The notes under the pieces: model-generated
The model's database searches: none
What the model saw: the letters and a program-made list of their open reading frames with translations, nothing else
Told to the model about the DNA's origin: nothing
Shown: positions 34,782 through 47,715 of the stretch, in pieces
Position numbering within the stretch: position 1 is the first letter of the stretch
Layout of the letters: each line of letters starts with the position of its first letter
NCBI GenBank assembly: GCA_009602735.1
Contig: WELA01010281.1
Coordinates: 281,884 to 345,883, forward strand
Source: Mesotaenium endlicherianum
Lineage: Eukaryota > Streptophyta > Zygnematophyceae > Zygnematales > Mesotaeniaceae
Direction of reading: 5' to 3'
Length of the DNA stretch: 64,000 bases
Made by a program: the position numbers and the translations under genes

Positions 34782-35810
34782 ATGGACTCGCAGTCGGCAA
34801 CTGGAGGAGGCGAACATGTCGAGCATGTTGAGCGCGTGGAGCAGAGGGCACCACCTTTGTCAAGGGAGCAACAAGAGATGCAGGCGATGTTGAGGCAGAT
34901 GGCAAACGCAATTGGAGGAGAAGTCTACACACAATTTCAACAAAATATGCGCCAGGACGTGGAAAGAATGGTGCGAGTTGTTGTGGGGAACGCCGCTTTG
35001 ACGAATTCGGCACCTACACCTGTTGTACCACCAATTCATGTTAACCCAGTGGTGCAACCAGTTATTCCACCCGCATCGGGAGTGCGTGCGCCTAAGCCTG
35101 AAGTGTATACTGGAGAGAGTGGATCGCCACCTGTTCATCAATGGATTTTTGGAGTGAAGAACTTTATGGAGTATTTTGCGCTCACGCCCGACAGGCAAGT
35201 CGCCTTTGTCATAACTTTGCTGCAGAAGAGTGCTAGAGCTTGGTACGAACGAGAAGAGCAGCTGTGTGGAGTTCCTGCTACTGTTGATCAGCTCTTTGAA
35301 GGCTTGAAGAGGCTATTTCAACCTATTGCACCCGAGGCTACCGCTCGAGATCTATTGGTGCGCCTTCGTCAACGAGGAAGCGTTCAGGAGTATGTATCGC
35401 GCTTCAACGAGCTGGTGCTTCAATGTCCATCCATGCACGAGTCGGAGATGATGGACAAGTTCAAGAGAGGACTCAAGCCAACTGTGGCCAAGGAAGTGGC
35501 GCTCAAGGACCCTACCAGTCTTGGAGAAATGATGGCATTGGCAACAAGGGTCGACGCTGTGGAGTATAGTCAGAGGCAGTGGGGCAGCCACAACTTTGGA
35601 GGATATCGACACTTTGGATCTCAAGCGCCAAGCACGAGTGTTCAAGGTCCAGTACCCATGGAGTTGGGACTTGTGCAGTACCAGCGCAGGCAGCAGAATT
35701 TCAAGCCGAGAGGACCCTGCTATAATTGCGGCAAGCTTGGACATCTGGCTCGAGACTGTGATGTGAAGGCGAAGCAACCTCAACAGCAGGAAAAAGGAGG
35801 ACGCCAGTAA
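34782..35810 (+). CDS. gag: gag of element C
   Basis: 342 codons, open throughout. Residues about 100-230 carry a retrotransposon gag (capsid) core (VHQWIFGVKNFMEYF, RDLLVRLRQRGSVQEYVSRF). A CCHC zinc knuckle, CYNCGKLGHLARDC, lies near residue 315. Assembles the particle and binds RNA in this family. Confidence 0.9.
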   Translation: MDSQSATGGGEHVEHVERVEQRAPPLSREQQEMQAMLRQMANAIGGEVYTQFQQNMRQDVERMVRVVVGNAALTNSAPTPVVPPIHVNPVVQPVIPPASGVRAPKPEVYTGESGSPPVHQWIFGVKNFMEYFALTPDRQVAFVITLLQKSARAWYEREEQLCGVPATVDQLFEGLKRLFQPIAPEATARDLLVRLRQRGSVQEYVSRFNELVLQCPSMHESEMMDKFKRGLKPTVAKEVALKDPTSLGEMMALATRVDAVEYSQRQWGSHNFGGYRHFGSQAPSTSVQGPVPMELGLVQYQRRQQNFKPRGPCYNCGKLGHLARDCDVKAKQPQQQEKGGRQ

Positions 35811-35821
35811 GTCATTTTGGG

Positions 35822-38800
35822 GTGTCTACTGGCGTGAAGACAAGAACTCACAAGGAGGTTATCCCCAGGAGCCTGCCGAGAAGCGAAGGACGAGACGTTG
35901 ACAAGCCTATCATCGTGGAAGGAGTGGTCGACGGCAATAAGGCGAAGTGTATGGTCGAGAGTGGCGCAAGTGCAAACTTTGTGCACAAGAAGCTTGTGAA
36001 AGAGTGGCGAATCCCTGTGCAAAAGCATTATGAGCCTAAGGAGGCAATTTTGGCGAATGGGCAGAGACTCAAGTGTGGTGCACCTACGGAAGCTATTCAC
36101 GTGGAAGTAGCGGGCACCAGAGTACTGAANCACCAAAGTACTGAAGTTATGGAGCAGGCAGAGTTAGGTCACCATAAGGTGATATTAGGCCAACCATGGC
36201 TGAGGAAAGCCAACCCTCAAGTGCACTGGAGCACAAGACAAGTGAAATTCCAAGGGCGTGATGGTCGAATGGAGACAGCAAAACAGGTGGAGGTAGATAC
36301 GACCACAAGTAACTGTCTTCTGTCGAGCCTGCAAGTTAAGAAGCTATGCAGGGCGAATCAGGTGAAGGAGATGTACCTTGTTTCGGTGGCCCTGGCCAGG
36401 TCATCAGATGGAGCAAGCGTGAATCCTAACAGCCTCGGCAAATGTACATCGCCGGAGGAGCAAGTAGTGGTGTCAGATCCCCTTGCTCAGAAGGAGCAGA
36501 GCCCAACTGCTCAAGAGAAGAAGCCTGCTGAGATGCCTGCCCAAATTAAGGCGCTGTTGGAGGAGTTCAAGAGCGTGTTTCCTGAAGAGCTACTCGCAGG
36601 ATTACCTCCACAGAGAGCTATCGAGCACAAGATTGAGTTGGAACCAGGGAGCAAGCCACCAGTGAGACCCGCCTATCGTCAATCGTTTGCGGAGTTGGAC
36701 GAGTTGAAGAAGCAGCTGACAGAGTTGTTGGAGAAGGGATTCATCCGACCCAGCGAGTCTCCATTTGCAGCGCCAGTCTTATTTGTGAAGAAGAAGGATG
36801 GGACTATGAGGATGTGTGTCGACTACCGGGCTCTCAACAAGGTCACCATCAAGAACAGGTACCCACTTCCACAAGTGGACGAGTTGATTGACAGGCTTGT
36901 TGGGGCGAAGCATTTCTCGAAGATCGATTTGAGGAGTGGCTATCACCAGGTACGGATTGTGGAAGGAGACGTTCAAAAGACTGCTTTCAGAACTTGTTAT
37001 GGGTTATTCGAGTTCACAGTTATGCCTTTTGGGTTGACTAATGCACCTGCTACACTTATGGGACTCATGAATAGTATCTTCAGACCCTACTTGGACCAGT
37101 TTGTGGTGGTATTTTTGGACGACATCTTGATCTATTCGAAGACCTTGGAAGAGCATGTGGAGCATCTGAGGAAGGTGTTGGAGGTCTTGAGAGATCAGAA
37201 GTTATATGGGAAGATGAGCAAGTGCGACTTCTGTCTCAAGAAGGTTGATTTTCTTGGGCACATAGTGGGAGCTGAAGGAGTCAAGGTGGAGCAGAAGAAG
37301 GTGCAAGCAGTCAGAGATTGGCCGGTACCTGCTGATATTCATCAACTCAAGAGTTTCCTCGACATGGCAAATTATTATCGACGTTTCATTGAAGGATTTG
37401 CCAAGGGTTGTGCACCGCTCACGGACATGTTGAAGAAGCAGAAGAAGTGGCTATGGGGTGACAAGGAGCAGCAAGCATTTGAGAGGATTAAGGAGTTATT
37501 GACACAGGCACCTGTGTTGGCAATCGCCAGTCCAGTACTTCCTTTCACCATCATCACAGACGCATCAAACTTTGCAGTGGGGGGCATTCTTCTCTAGGAC
37601 CAGGGCAAGGGATTGCAGCCTGTGGCATACGAGAGCAGGAAGTTGAGTCCTGCTGAGCAGAATTATGCAGCACACGAGCGGGAGATGTTGGCTATTATCC
37701 AGGCTTTGAGGATTTGGCGATGTTATGTGGACGGACGGAAGGTGTTCATCAAGACCGACCACAAGAGCTTGGAGAAGTTTATGACGCAGCCAACGTTGAC
37801 ACCAAGACAGGCACGGTGAATGGAGTTTCTGCAACAGTTCGACCACAAGATTGAGTACTTACTTGGGAAGATCAACCCTGCAGACGCTTTATCCAGGAGG
37901 TGTGACCTTGCAACTGTCTCAGTCATCAAGGAGAATATGGACTTCAAGGAGAAGCTTCAAAGAGGTTATGAGGAGGACCAAGAGTTTGCTGATGGTGGAG
38001 CAGCTGAGTCCAACTCAAGTATGCAAAAGAAGGACGTCATATGGTATTATGGTGATTCCAACAGAGTGGTGGTACCTGACATCAAGGAGCTACGAGACTT
38101 ACTACTTGCGGAGCATCATGATTGCTTATATGCTGGACACTTTGGAAGCGAGAAGACGGCAAGCGTGCTCAAGCAAGAGTACTATTGGTGAAATATGGAC
38201 AAGGACATCGAGGAGTGGATCAGGAGTTGTGATGCGTGCCAGAGAAACAAGACACCAAATCAAAAGAAGGGAGGTACATTGCAGCTCCTGCCTATTCCGG
38301 AGTATCCTTGGGAGCAGATTGCTATGGACTTCATCACATCGTTACCAGTCAGTGGTCAAGGGCACGATGCAGTATGGGTTGTGTCTGACAGACCTAGCAA
38401 GATGGCTCACTTCATTCCCATGAAGGAGACTTCTACGGCAGCGGATGTGGCACGGCTATTCTTTGATCATCTTTTCAGGCTACATGGGTTGCCGAAGGTG
38501 ATTGTTTCAGATCGGGATCCAAAGTTTACTAGCAACTTTTGGCGGTCATTGTTTACTTTGATGGGGACCAAGCTGAGTATGAGCACTTCCTATCACCCTC
38601 AGACAGACGGGCAGAGTGAGAGGCTCAACAGAACTCTGCAAGAGGTGCTCAGGAGTTTCACTATGGAGGACCCTTCAGAGTAGGACAAGAAGCTACCAGG
38701 GTTGGAGGTTGCCTACATCAACAGCATGCAGGGATCCACCAAGCATTCACCATTCGTTATGGTTTATGGGCGAGAAGTATATCATCCAGGGAACATCTTG

Positions 38801-39400
38801 TTGGAGAAGGCCAAGGAGACTCAGGTTCCTACTACACAAGCTTTTATGGAGCAGATGGCCAAGACTTGGGATATGGCGAAGACGTGTATTCGGAAGGCAC
38901 AGGAGGAACAGGTCAAGCATGCGAACAAGCACAGGAGGGAAGTCACATTCCATGTGGGCGACAAAGTACTCTTGTCCACAGAGAACTTACCTTTCACAGG
39001 CAAGAGGAAACTGCGGGCACGGTTTACAGGTCCCTTTGTAGTGCTCAAGCAGGTGAATCCAGTGGCCTACAAGTTGGAACTTCCTTCAGGCTGGCGTATC
39101 CGTGATGTGTTCCATGTCAGTTGTCTGCGGCCATACGTTGACCCAAATGAAGGACATTCAAGACGACTACCTACACCACCACCACCGGTCGAGATGGATG
39201 ATGTATTGGAGTATGAAGTGGAGGCGATTGTCGGCGATTGACGAGTCAAGCGAGGTCAACGACTTGTTCAAGAGTATCTGGTGAAGTGGAAGGGCTACCA
39301 TGCGGACGACAACACTTGGGAGCCAGAGGCCAACTTGACTCATTGTAAGAGTAAGTTGAGACGTTATCTGCAGAATGCGTCGAGGACGTCGCATCTTGAG
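35822..39400 (+). pseudogene. pol: pol and chromodomain of element C
   Basis: Domains in order: protease near 35930-35975 (MVESGASANFVHKKL), RT near 36700-37180 ([26 protein letters not shown]), RNase H near 37550-37790, integrase near 38100-38650 ([23 protein letters not shown]) and a chromodomain at about 39255-39350 ([20 protein letters not shown]). A broken copy. Confidence 0.9.
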
Positions 39401-39411
39401 GAGGGGGATGA

Positions 39412-40153
39412 TGTAAGGTCATAGGTTTATAGAGTGCATTTTTGAGTTTCATAAAAGTATGTTTTGATTGTGTATTAGTGTAGAGTGCTTTTTGGTGGTC
39501 ATTTTGATATAAAGTTTATCGAATTTGGTCAAGTATTGAGAGACATGAATTTTCGAAGTTAAATTAGTTTTCAGGTCGGTTGACGACTGTCCTTAATTCG
39601 CAGTGAGCGCGACCGTCGAATTGACCGACAGTGTCGAGCGATCTGGCCCGTTAGAATGAACTCGAACCTTCACGTAAGTTCGGCTGACGCGGAGTGCCCA
39701 CTAGGTCGATTTACCTAGAAGTTTCGGTTGAGCCTAGCGCGTCTAAGATAGAATATTCTAGTAATGTCGATGCATGTATGTGGACGTCAAGTCGGCCCGA
39801 CACGTCAGATTAGACTGATCTGGCTTACTCACAAATATTCTGGAAGGGACGATTTGATGATCACTTAGGAAATTTCGTAGCTTCCTCCTAGAGAGGAGCA
39901 CTTAGTCAGAAAATTATATATAGGCATAATTTCTTTGTTTCTTATCAGTTTTCACTTCTGTAAATTTCTACGGGTTTTTAATGACAAGGCCTTTCATCAT
40001 AGTTCATTTGTGAGCAGTTTCTTGCTACTCAAAATGTCAAGTAACTTTTTTAAGCTTTGTTAGTGATATGCCGCTGCACTCTCTAGTATGATCGCAAGTG
40101 GTTCCTTTCCTCGTGAGTTACTACGCTTCCACTAGGGCACTCTGCCCCTTTCA
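39412..40153 (+). repeat. 3' LTR of element C
   Basis: 742 bp, same ends as the 5' copy. Preceded by the polypurine tract GAGGAGGGGGATGA (39398-39411). Confidence 0.93.
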
Positions 40154-40158
40154 CTGCA

Positions 40159-41390
40159 GGCGCGGTGGAAAGTCCAGCCGTTGAAAATCCTGAGGCGGTG
40201 CAGAGGAGAGGTGAAAGGTGTTCGATACTGGTAGTTAGGAGGTTGCAGTAGTCAGTTGCGCGTGATGAGAGGGCCCCCACAGGTGAGCACCTGCGCACAC
40301 CTCAACGTGACTTCCTGTGTCATTATATTGCAAGTTTGCATAACCCAGGCGTAACCTCACATCCCTCCTCTGTACAAGTGGCCAAAATAATCCGCGTATG
40401 GTACCTATGGAATCACTCAACGTTTTACTGTGTTATGTTTCATTATCCGCGGCAGCCTCTCACATTACTTCCCAGGAGCAACCGGAGTGGTATGGCCAGG
40501 TTGACGACTATATGAAGAAGTAAATGGAAGGTGCGTCGCGGCATTTGCACGCAAGTGCCAACCATGTTTCATTTATGTGCATCTGTTGTTGATGCTTAGA
40601 GCAGGCATAAGTTTCTAGACACAAGCATACTAAGTGTGAAGTCATCGACTGACATGTTGGTTGCTGGGGAGGTGCTCAGGACCGGATTAGGACCCATATT
40701 CACCAAATTATTACAAGAATTCAACTTGAAGAGATTTATGTGTGCGCTGCACACTCGTCCACGTCGCTGTTGCTCAACTCAATGAGGCTTGACCGTCAGT
40801 GGTGTATTATAGAATGGGGCCTACTGAGTAGGGGCAAGATAGGCCGGAGCCATGTGTACAGGATGAGATAGTGAAAAAGAAGACGAGGCATGAGGTGTAC
40901 ATAGCACAATAGCCAGAGTCTTAGATGGTGATAGTAGTGAAAGGTGCAAGTGCAGTACCCAGTAAGATTGAACAGGTCATATACATCTGGCAATGGTGAG
41001 CATTTGCGCAAGCTGTATGTAGATTGATATGAATGAAGTTTCCTTACACCTTATGTATTGCTTCTTCTACATGCACACACAGCTTGTTAAAGATGTTGCC
41101 ACTCCGTGTGAAAGGCATTATTTCACAATGAAAGCTTCAAAAATAATGTGGATGAAATGCAAGCCCACGACTGCCTGAATACACAGCTAATGCGCACACA
41201 TGAACCTATGTTTACTGGTTTGCTATCATCCATGTGTAGAATAATCCCCTATACAACGTATTAGGCCACCTCACTCGTCTCACTAACATACATCTATCTT
41301 GCCTCATACTAAGGCAAAGCTATTACTTTTGCTGTATGTAGAATCTCCATTGAACTCATTGCCCACTATGCATTGTTTGTGTGCTCCACC
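40159..41390. other. Intergenic DNA right of element C
   Basis: The first 90 bases may continue the open stretch that lies left of element C. After that, no gene can be supported. Confidence 0.4.
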
Positions 41391-41762
41391 TCACTTCTCA
41401 CTTGCATTGCCTGGTTTGCCTAATATTATGTGTAATATTATAAGGCCGTAAATTTTGTCTTCATATTGCTTCCTCCTGTCTAAAAGATGCGTCATTCGCT
41501 CCTTGTCCTTCTTGTCATCCTTTTGCCAGTCTTTGAACAACTTGCTCCTTTGTGCATCTTCGAGTTGCCGCCTAACGTATTCCTTGAAAGCTACTCCGAG
41601 CAATTTATTTCTTGCCTGTAGCAAGCTATTATTAACCATAATAATCAGCTCAAGATCCCGAATTTCCTCAATGACGTCTTCCAGTATATTGTTTATATGA
41701 GCTCTTACACCCTCCATTTTCAGAAACACCTCAATCCTGTCAACCGACTTTGACTCTGCCAT
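41391..41762 (-). CDS. Hypothetical protein or exon, coiled coil
   Basis: 123 codons from an ATG at 41762: MAESKSVDRIEVFLKMEGVR, ILEDVIEEIRDLELIIMVNN, QLEDAQRSKLFKDWQKDDKK. It is rich in charged residues with leucine/isoleucine spacing of a helical bundle. A possible donor (GTGAGA) lies near 41397, so it may be a first exon. No family recognised and no neighbour gives context. Confidence 0.35.
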   Translation of the reverse strand: MAESKSVDRIEVFLKMEGVRAHINNILEDVIEEIRDLELIIMVNNSLLQARNKLLGVAFKEYVRRQLEDAQRSKLFKDWQKDDKKDKERMTHLLDRRKQYEDKIYGLIILHIILGKPGNASEK

Positions 41763-44390
41763 TGTACGAGATAAATCAGCAAGAGATGCCTCATTATGCA
41801 GCCATTTCTGTTGCCGGAGTGCTCTGAGTTTCGGTGGGAGTACAGCACCGTACCTGATTTATTGATTGTATCAGCTGCGAATAAATCCGCGAACGCACCC
41901 AGGAACCACCGTACACTTCGTCATTTGGAAACACAGCGATTAGTCTTGACGTGTTGCAACCACGCGTGCTCCGCCGTGCACTTTATCATCTGGGTGTACC
42001 GACATGTACAACGTGGGAAAACACAGTGAGTGTTCTTGACGTGGTCTTGACGTATTACCTCGACGCCTGCCGTCGAACAACGACCTCCATGTCAGTGTCA
42101 TTGTCGTTGGCGCATACTTCATCGGTTCTAATCCATTGATGGGGGACGTCCGACGGTTTCGATGACAGAGTGCGGCTCCACGAGGAAGTGTTACACAAAT
42201 GGTCGTGAATAGTCATGGGGGGGAAACAGGCGCTAATAATTCGGATATTTAAAATTTGGATTTTTGAAATTTTTGAATCTTTTCACTAAATTTTCCACGT
42301 TTGCTTATAGATATCTATCGAGACATATTTGGTTGTTTAAATGTTGCTAATCCAATGTACTCATCTTGACATTCTGATTTCAGGATGTTTTTTTCGGGTA
42401 TTGAAGAATTTTGGGCGCTATTGCACCCAAATTCTCGAAGGGAGTTTCCCTCCCATGTGAATAGTGTATTACTACATTCACACACTGTATCTGCAATATT
42501 CTTCATCCTATTTCCTCTGATTTGGTATGGACCTTAGGAAGCCCCGCCTACGGAATTGAGGAAGATGACGGTCTATTAGGCGACGCCCCGCCCACAGAAG
42601 CGGATGATTATGCATCTCGAGAGGTCCATTGCAATTCACCTGTGTTTTGGAGGTGAATGTAGGCCATAAGTGGCATGATATAATGATGAAACAAGTGTCA
42701 TGATTTATTGAGTCGAAGTTGACGTACAAAACCGAGCTTCACTTGTGTGAACCATCAACCTAGGACAACCGACTTTGCATTGACCTTACGCATCTATATG
42801 TTGACCTTTTCTAGATTTCCAAGTCGCCAAAGTGTAGCGCGTCAAAGCATCTTCCGAATGGCACCGGTTTCGCGTCATTTGGTCAAGTATCAAGCGAGAT
42901 ATTTGCGAACTAGTCTGCGTCACCTACCGACCCCTAGCGGAACTTTCCCAAGGGCCAACTAGTGACTCAATGTTCCCAAAGGTGACATTGTTGGCTCTTC
43001 GTAATCCCAAGGACCCCTAGCTTTGTACGCACAAATCCGCGAGCCCCTTAGACTACATAAGTCTTGCATTTCAATAGTATAAGTGCATCATTGAGGCTAT
43101 AACTTGGTGACTGCATCACCTACTCCAAGAGGAAGCTTCCTCAAGTTCCAGATTCACTTTTGAGGCGTTATCTAGGTAGAATCACCCAAGGTAAGCTCCA
43201 CCAATGAGAGACACATAGCATATTTTACGTGCCCTGCTTTGATTGGTTTGAGTTATGATTAGCCTATAGGAGTGCTAGTACATGCCTTGTACACATTAGT
43301 GGACATGGGAGAGCCTCCTAGAGTGACTAGATGCAGTGGATCCGCCGCATACCACGCCGTGTTTCTAGGAGTATAAGTACTAGAGATGTTCCTAGAGAGA
43401 CATCTTTTTAGAAGTCCTCATTATGCCAGTTGTAAGTCACAGAGATTATCAGTAAAGCTTACACTTTTATCTCTTGTGCTTTCAGGACGACTTAGTTACT
43501 CTCTTGTGAAGAGCAAGCCCTCCTAGCTTCCAGGCACTTGAAGAAGTTCACAAGTGGTGAGCAAAGTCACGACTTAAATCCTTGCATGGGACTACTCTTG
43601 AAGATCATGATGTGCTTCTAGTGATCTTTTGGGCCATACTTCATTAGTTGTTTTCCTACCAGATTACAGTCTTGAGGTGCTCACTTTGGAGAGTACATAC
43701 TCCCCTACTTCTAAAGAGATCTCTCTTTGCTTCTCTTACAAGCACTTAGAATCTTCAGCGTATGCCTACCCGTAGTGGGCTATCTTATCTGCCTTATTAC
43801 TAAGGAGTTAGTGAAGAAGACTCAGACTCAGATCTCAGCACTATCACTGAACCCTTTGGAGAAGAGCAACCCGCGCTCGAGCGCACGGCAGTTGCTTCTG
43901 AGCCACCGTCCCAGTGGGGTCTGTCATTGTCACCCCCCTCAACTGAGCCAATGGCCTCCGGCCACCCCCGCCTCAAACTCGTCTTGCAAGTGCGTCAGAT
44001 GGCAGTCTTCCGCAGATACTCCATGTCGTTGTTGTTGTGCCTCTCGTGCCTGCATGGCATTGTCAATTTTGCACACGCGTCAGGAACAAGCAGAGCCAGG
44101 AAATGAAAATCATGACCAGCTCTGTTGGTTCCGTCGTCCGATGCAATGGCCACCATGTGCCCCTTGAGGAGGCGCAAAAGAGAGCCCCGGCCCTCCAAAA
44201 AGCTTATCCTAAGGAACGACAAAGTGACCACTCGCCTCACAGTGTGAGAGCATAGACCTCACTTGTAGGCTTTCTTGCATGTGCAGAGCACTCTCTCACC
44301 CTGTCCACACCAAGTCAGGTGCTCCATAAAGGTGTAGAGGAAAGGGACATTCTGATACGCCCCTTGCGCTGTATGCCTGGCAATTCAATA

Positions 44391-44465
44391 TCTTCCCCTC
44401 CCCCTTCCCCTCCACGTACCTTTCCCGCCCCCACATTCCTCTCCCAGCTCCTCCCCTCCCCTTTC
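44391..44465 (+). repeat. Pyrimidine-rich CCCCT tract
   Basis: Repeated CCCCT/CTCCCC units in an almost pure C/T run. Confidence 0.7.
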
Positions 44466-44945
44466 CATGAAATGCCATGCTACAAACAAGAACTCGTGCC
44501 AAGCACCACGTGCGCAGATGCGTGCACATACCATTAATGATTAGACCTGCTGGGTGGGGGGCTTAGGGCACAGGGTGTCCACTGTCACCACCAGTACATA
44601 ACTGGGCCCAACTGGAACACGGGACCCGTGAACGGTGACCATTTAAAAAGGGACATCCCCTGAGCTTGCTGGCAGCGCCTATGTCTACCTGAGATGGAGT
44701 CGGGAGAGAAGAGCTGGTCCTCCGGTGGGTCAGCCCCCCGTTTCAAGAAAAGCCGTCGTCCCCGCAGTACACTGACCGAGCTGTTTCTGTTCTTGGGCAG
44801 CTTTGCTGGTTCTTTTTTTAAATACTCCCTTCGCCCTCGACTGTCATGCAAACTGTAATAGCCAAGTGCACAGACGACAAAGAAGGTAAGGATTCTTATT
44901 GGTAGAAAATAGGCACAGCTTTCCACTGTAGGGGGGTGGGCGCCC

Positions 44946-44972
44946 GTGCACGCGCGCGCGTGTGTGTGTATG
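44946..44972 (+). repeat. GC/GT microsatellite
   Basis: Alternating CGCGCGCG followed by TGTGTGTG, able to form Z-DNA. Confidence 0.7.
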
Positions 44973-45759
44973 TGTCCGTATGAGAAGCGGGCGGGCGGGC
45001 ATAGGGCGGGGGGAGCCCAAAGGGAAAATCTAGATTTTGTTCCCGTAAGGCCGGCATAGGGCTGGGGGGGCGTCGGCACAACANTGAGAGAAACTCAATT
45101 TGCATCTGCTATTCAAAGTGAGAGTGTTATGTATGCCTCACTGAAAATCTGAAAACTGCATTCCGTCTGCAGTAACAAACACTTAGACCCTGTCCAGATC
45201 ATAGATGTGAGCTAGCAGCAAGCTTGCAAGATACAGATTGCTCCAAGCATGAAGCATTCCATACGTTACGTATCTGCACTGACCCAATGTGAGCCCAGCA
45301 GTCATCACAATGTGCTGAAAGTATCTGACTCAGCCAGCAGCCATTTCTGCAACGCCAGATTTAAGTGGCCTTTGTGATGAATCTGATGACTCTCGTCGAT
45401 GACATGGCCCCCACAAACAGCGCGCACCTTGAGAAGGCTCCCGATGAAATGCAGCATACAAAGATCAGAACACCCTTTTGAAGCATCGATCACGAAGCAT
45501 CCACCAGTAAAGAATTGGTGGAAAACCATGATAGCAATTGAACAGGCTTCCCATAACCTATCTTCAAAGCCTAAATCCTGACGTAGGCCCTGACCCCTGA
45601 CCCTGAAACTTGAGAGCATGAGGACCACATCTCAAAGTCTTCACAAGAAGGGTTTTAGATAGCAAATGAAAGAGCACGCTGGGGCTTACTTCTGCAAGCC
45701 TGGAGTAGCGAGAAGTCAAAAGCGTGAGTGTTGCGAGGATGGGTTTGACTTAGACACAC

Positions 45760-45862
45760 CTCCGCGTAGGACGCGACCATCTTCAGCTGGCCAAACACTA
45801 CCCTGGCCGCCCTTGTGTTCCACTCCACAGGTGACAGCTCCTCCACCAGCGATTTCCCACGC
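45760..45862 (-). CDS. Possible further helicase exon
   Basis: Acceptor CATGCAG and donor GTGTGT bound 34 codons: RGKSLVEELSPVEWNTRAAR, VVFGQLKMVASYAE. This resembles the S..EW..RG..LF...Y.MA repeat-like region after the UvrD part of related plant proteins. Assignment to the same gene is inferred from strand and order. Confidence 0.4.
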
Positions 45863-46465
45863 CTGCATGGCTAGCATTTCTAAGAAGTTGTGTGGAACAG
45901 GGCTCCACCTTAATGGCCCGCATTGGCAATATGGCGACTTGGCGTTTTGCACCAAGAGGTGAAACCTCATCATTGACAATTCAACATACTCGCTCACAAT
46001 ATCCCTACTTCTAGAAATTGCTGCAAGTAGTGCTTGTTATGTGGCAGTAAGAGTCCGGAACAAGGATTGATGGATAGACACTTTTTGAAAACTATGTCAA
46101 CCTGAACATACGTAATGTGATATGTCTCCCTCATAAATGGGTAAATCTGCAGGTGCCCAAGTGTGTCAACCAAGGAGTGTCTGGTGATATATCAGCACCA
46201 GAAGGTCTATTACCCTCCACCCTTTATCTTATCCCCTGTTCCCTCTACCCTCTACCCTGTAGAAACGTACGTAATTCCTTACTTGTTTAACATACATCCC
46301 CCAAAAGCACGCATGGCTCTCCTTCATGTCTTGACCACTCAAAATTGCAGCCTACCTTCTTGTCGTGCAGTAGAAGCTTTACAACAGGAAGGCGAGTCAC
46401 AAACTCACCAGATTGGACCAAAGCGGCTATGAGATTTCCCATGGACGCCACTCTCTTCTTTTACT

Positions 46466-46690
46466 TCAGAAGAAATCCTCAAAGTCTGTGTGAGCCCAGT
46501 TCAGAACTTGCCGAACGCTCTCCGATGTTAGCAGATAGAACTTCAGGAGTAGCACACTCTCATCAGCATCCGCAATCGTAAGGCTGCTGGCAGCCTCTCC
46601 CGCGTCTGCACCAACGCCAAGCATAAGCTCAGCACCACAAGGAGGCAAAGCAATGTACTCAGTAAGACTAGTCATCAACCAGGTGTTCTC
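46466..46690 (-). CDS. Helicase exon i (approximate)
   Basis: TEYIALPPCGAELMLGVGA, DADESVLLLKFYLLTSESVR correspond to the ESLLVMKFYSLSS phrase that precedes the UvrD-like part of long plant members. Edges are uncertain and the frame ends in TGA near a weak GTAAAA donor. Confidence 0.5.
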   Translation of the reverse strand, partial: ENTWLMTSLTEYIALPPCGAELMLGVGADAGEAASSLTIADADESVLLLKFYLLTSESVRQVLNWAHTDFEDFF

Positions 46691-46833
46691 TAATCTACCA
46701 CTTTTCACCCCCAAGAACAACAACTCAGAAACGTATGCGCATTACATATACCTCTCGGATATCCAAGATAGTGAGTGTTGCAGGCTCATGTATGCGTGTC
46801 AACATATAACATGAGGAATAGTTGCGGGCGCAC

Positions 46834-47041
46834 CTTTCAGCTCAGGATCAAATGCATTGTGCCACACAAAGCTGGGATCGGAAGGGAACTCCTTTGGGAT
46901 CACGAGCTGCTGCGAAGCGTCCCTGGCCTCAGACGTACACTTGTCCAGGTACACTTGGCTGTAAGTAGAGAAGCGCGCCTCCAGGCGGCGCAGCCACTCC
47001 TGCACCTTCTTCTCCTCCGCCAGGTCCCAGAACTTGAGCAC
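46834..47041 (-). CDS. Helicase exon h
   Basis: In phase with exon g: VLKFWDLAEEKKVQEWLRRL, EARFSTYSQVYLDKCTSEA and QQLVIPKEFPSDPSFVW, the usual VLK.WD.......RLD..F..YT...I..CK pattern of this family. Donor GTGCGC at 46833. Confidence 0.75.
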
Positions 47042-47456
47042 CTGCACATTGTATATTTTGTAACATACAACCATGAAACTCGAGCTATTTAAGTACAACC
47101 ATAGTGAAGTTCTCCAAGTATTTATGTATGCAAACTTTTACTCTTCCATATTCTAACATCAAGATCATGAACAACTATAGTCTCTGACATGACCTCAAAA
47201 TAAATATCTTCTGTTACCCATGTATGTTATCGGCCATGCAACAAAGTAGATGTGAACATAACTCGTGTATAGTATGGCAACACAGTAAAAACAGGCAGAA
47301 TAACACCAGTGCTCTGTTTATTTGTATCAGCCGCAAAGACTATGCCAATCAAGTCAATAAAACATAGACATCATTCCGATTGATTGTCCAGGAGATCATT
47401 GTCCTTGTGTCTTCAATGCATCTTGCGCTCAGCAGAAATTCTGAATTCATGTGTAC

Positions 47457-47715
47457 CTGCTTGCAAGCGTGCTGATCGACGTCAACGGTCCAGATGAGGT
47501 GCATCCGTCCCACGCTCTGCACCCTCACCATCTGACGCAGCATGTGGCTGACATCCTGCCGGGGTGCCAAGCTAAGCTTGGGCCTCACGCCTTTCATGAG
47601 CTCCAGGATGGCGTCAAAGCACTTCACACTCAATTCTTCCCGCGGATGCTTCTTTGTCAGCTGTCGCATAGCACGCACAAATACCTTGTTGAAGCGCGCT
47701 TGCACACTCAGGAGT
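47457..47715 (-). CDS. Helicase exon g
   Basis: ARFNKVFVRAMRQLTKK, DAILELMKGVRPKLSL and MHLIWTVDVDQHACKQ match the region after the helicase core in plant members (W.V.FS..F.KSF, then ...IDI.K...Q). The donor GTACAC at 47456 is clear. The 5' limit is uncertain: the obvious acceptors give a different phase from exon f, perhaps another sign of decay. Confidence 0.65.

Larger units (their letters stand above)
34000..40153 (+). mobile_element. Element C: Ty3/gypsy chromovirus, complete but broken
   Basis: Full-length 6.15-kb element with LTRs at 34000-34744 and 39412-40153 and a perfect 5-bp target duplication CTGCA (33995-33999 and 40154-40158). It has a primer site TGGTATCAAAG at 34748, gag, pol, a chromodomain immediately before the polypurine tract, and no third ORF. 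Its LTRs differ by roughly 4-5 % by eye, so it is older than A and B. It is broken, with about three to five disruptions in pol plus one undetermined base. It belongs to the same family as element D and the two micro-LTRs. Confidence 0.93.
41763..45759. other. Long non-coding stretch, possible further exons
   Basis: Mostly no supported gene. An AT-rich block lies at 42230-42320, and 43040-43720 has a promoter- or leader-like look without a coding frame. The minus-strand stretch 44020-44200 reads GHMVAIASDDGTNRAGHDFH, LALLVPDACAKLTMP and could be a host exon, perhaps of the helicase gene, but this is unproven. The pyrimidine-rich block 44391-44465 and the GC/GT microsatellite 44946-44972 are simple sequence. 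Confidence 0.4.

Noticed and set aside
44585-45079. 164-codon minus-strand ORF
   Set aside because: Low complexity, runs through a CG/GT microsatellite and near an undetermined base; no family resemblance.
46356-46442. Exon reading MGNLIAALVQSGEFVTRL
   Set aside because: Bounded by a good donor but overlaps another plausible donor (GTGAGT) and its phase does not fit the neighbouring helicase exons; left unassigned.
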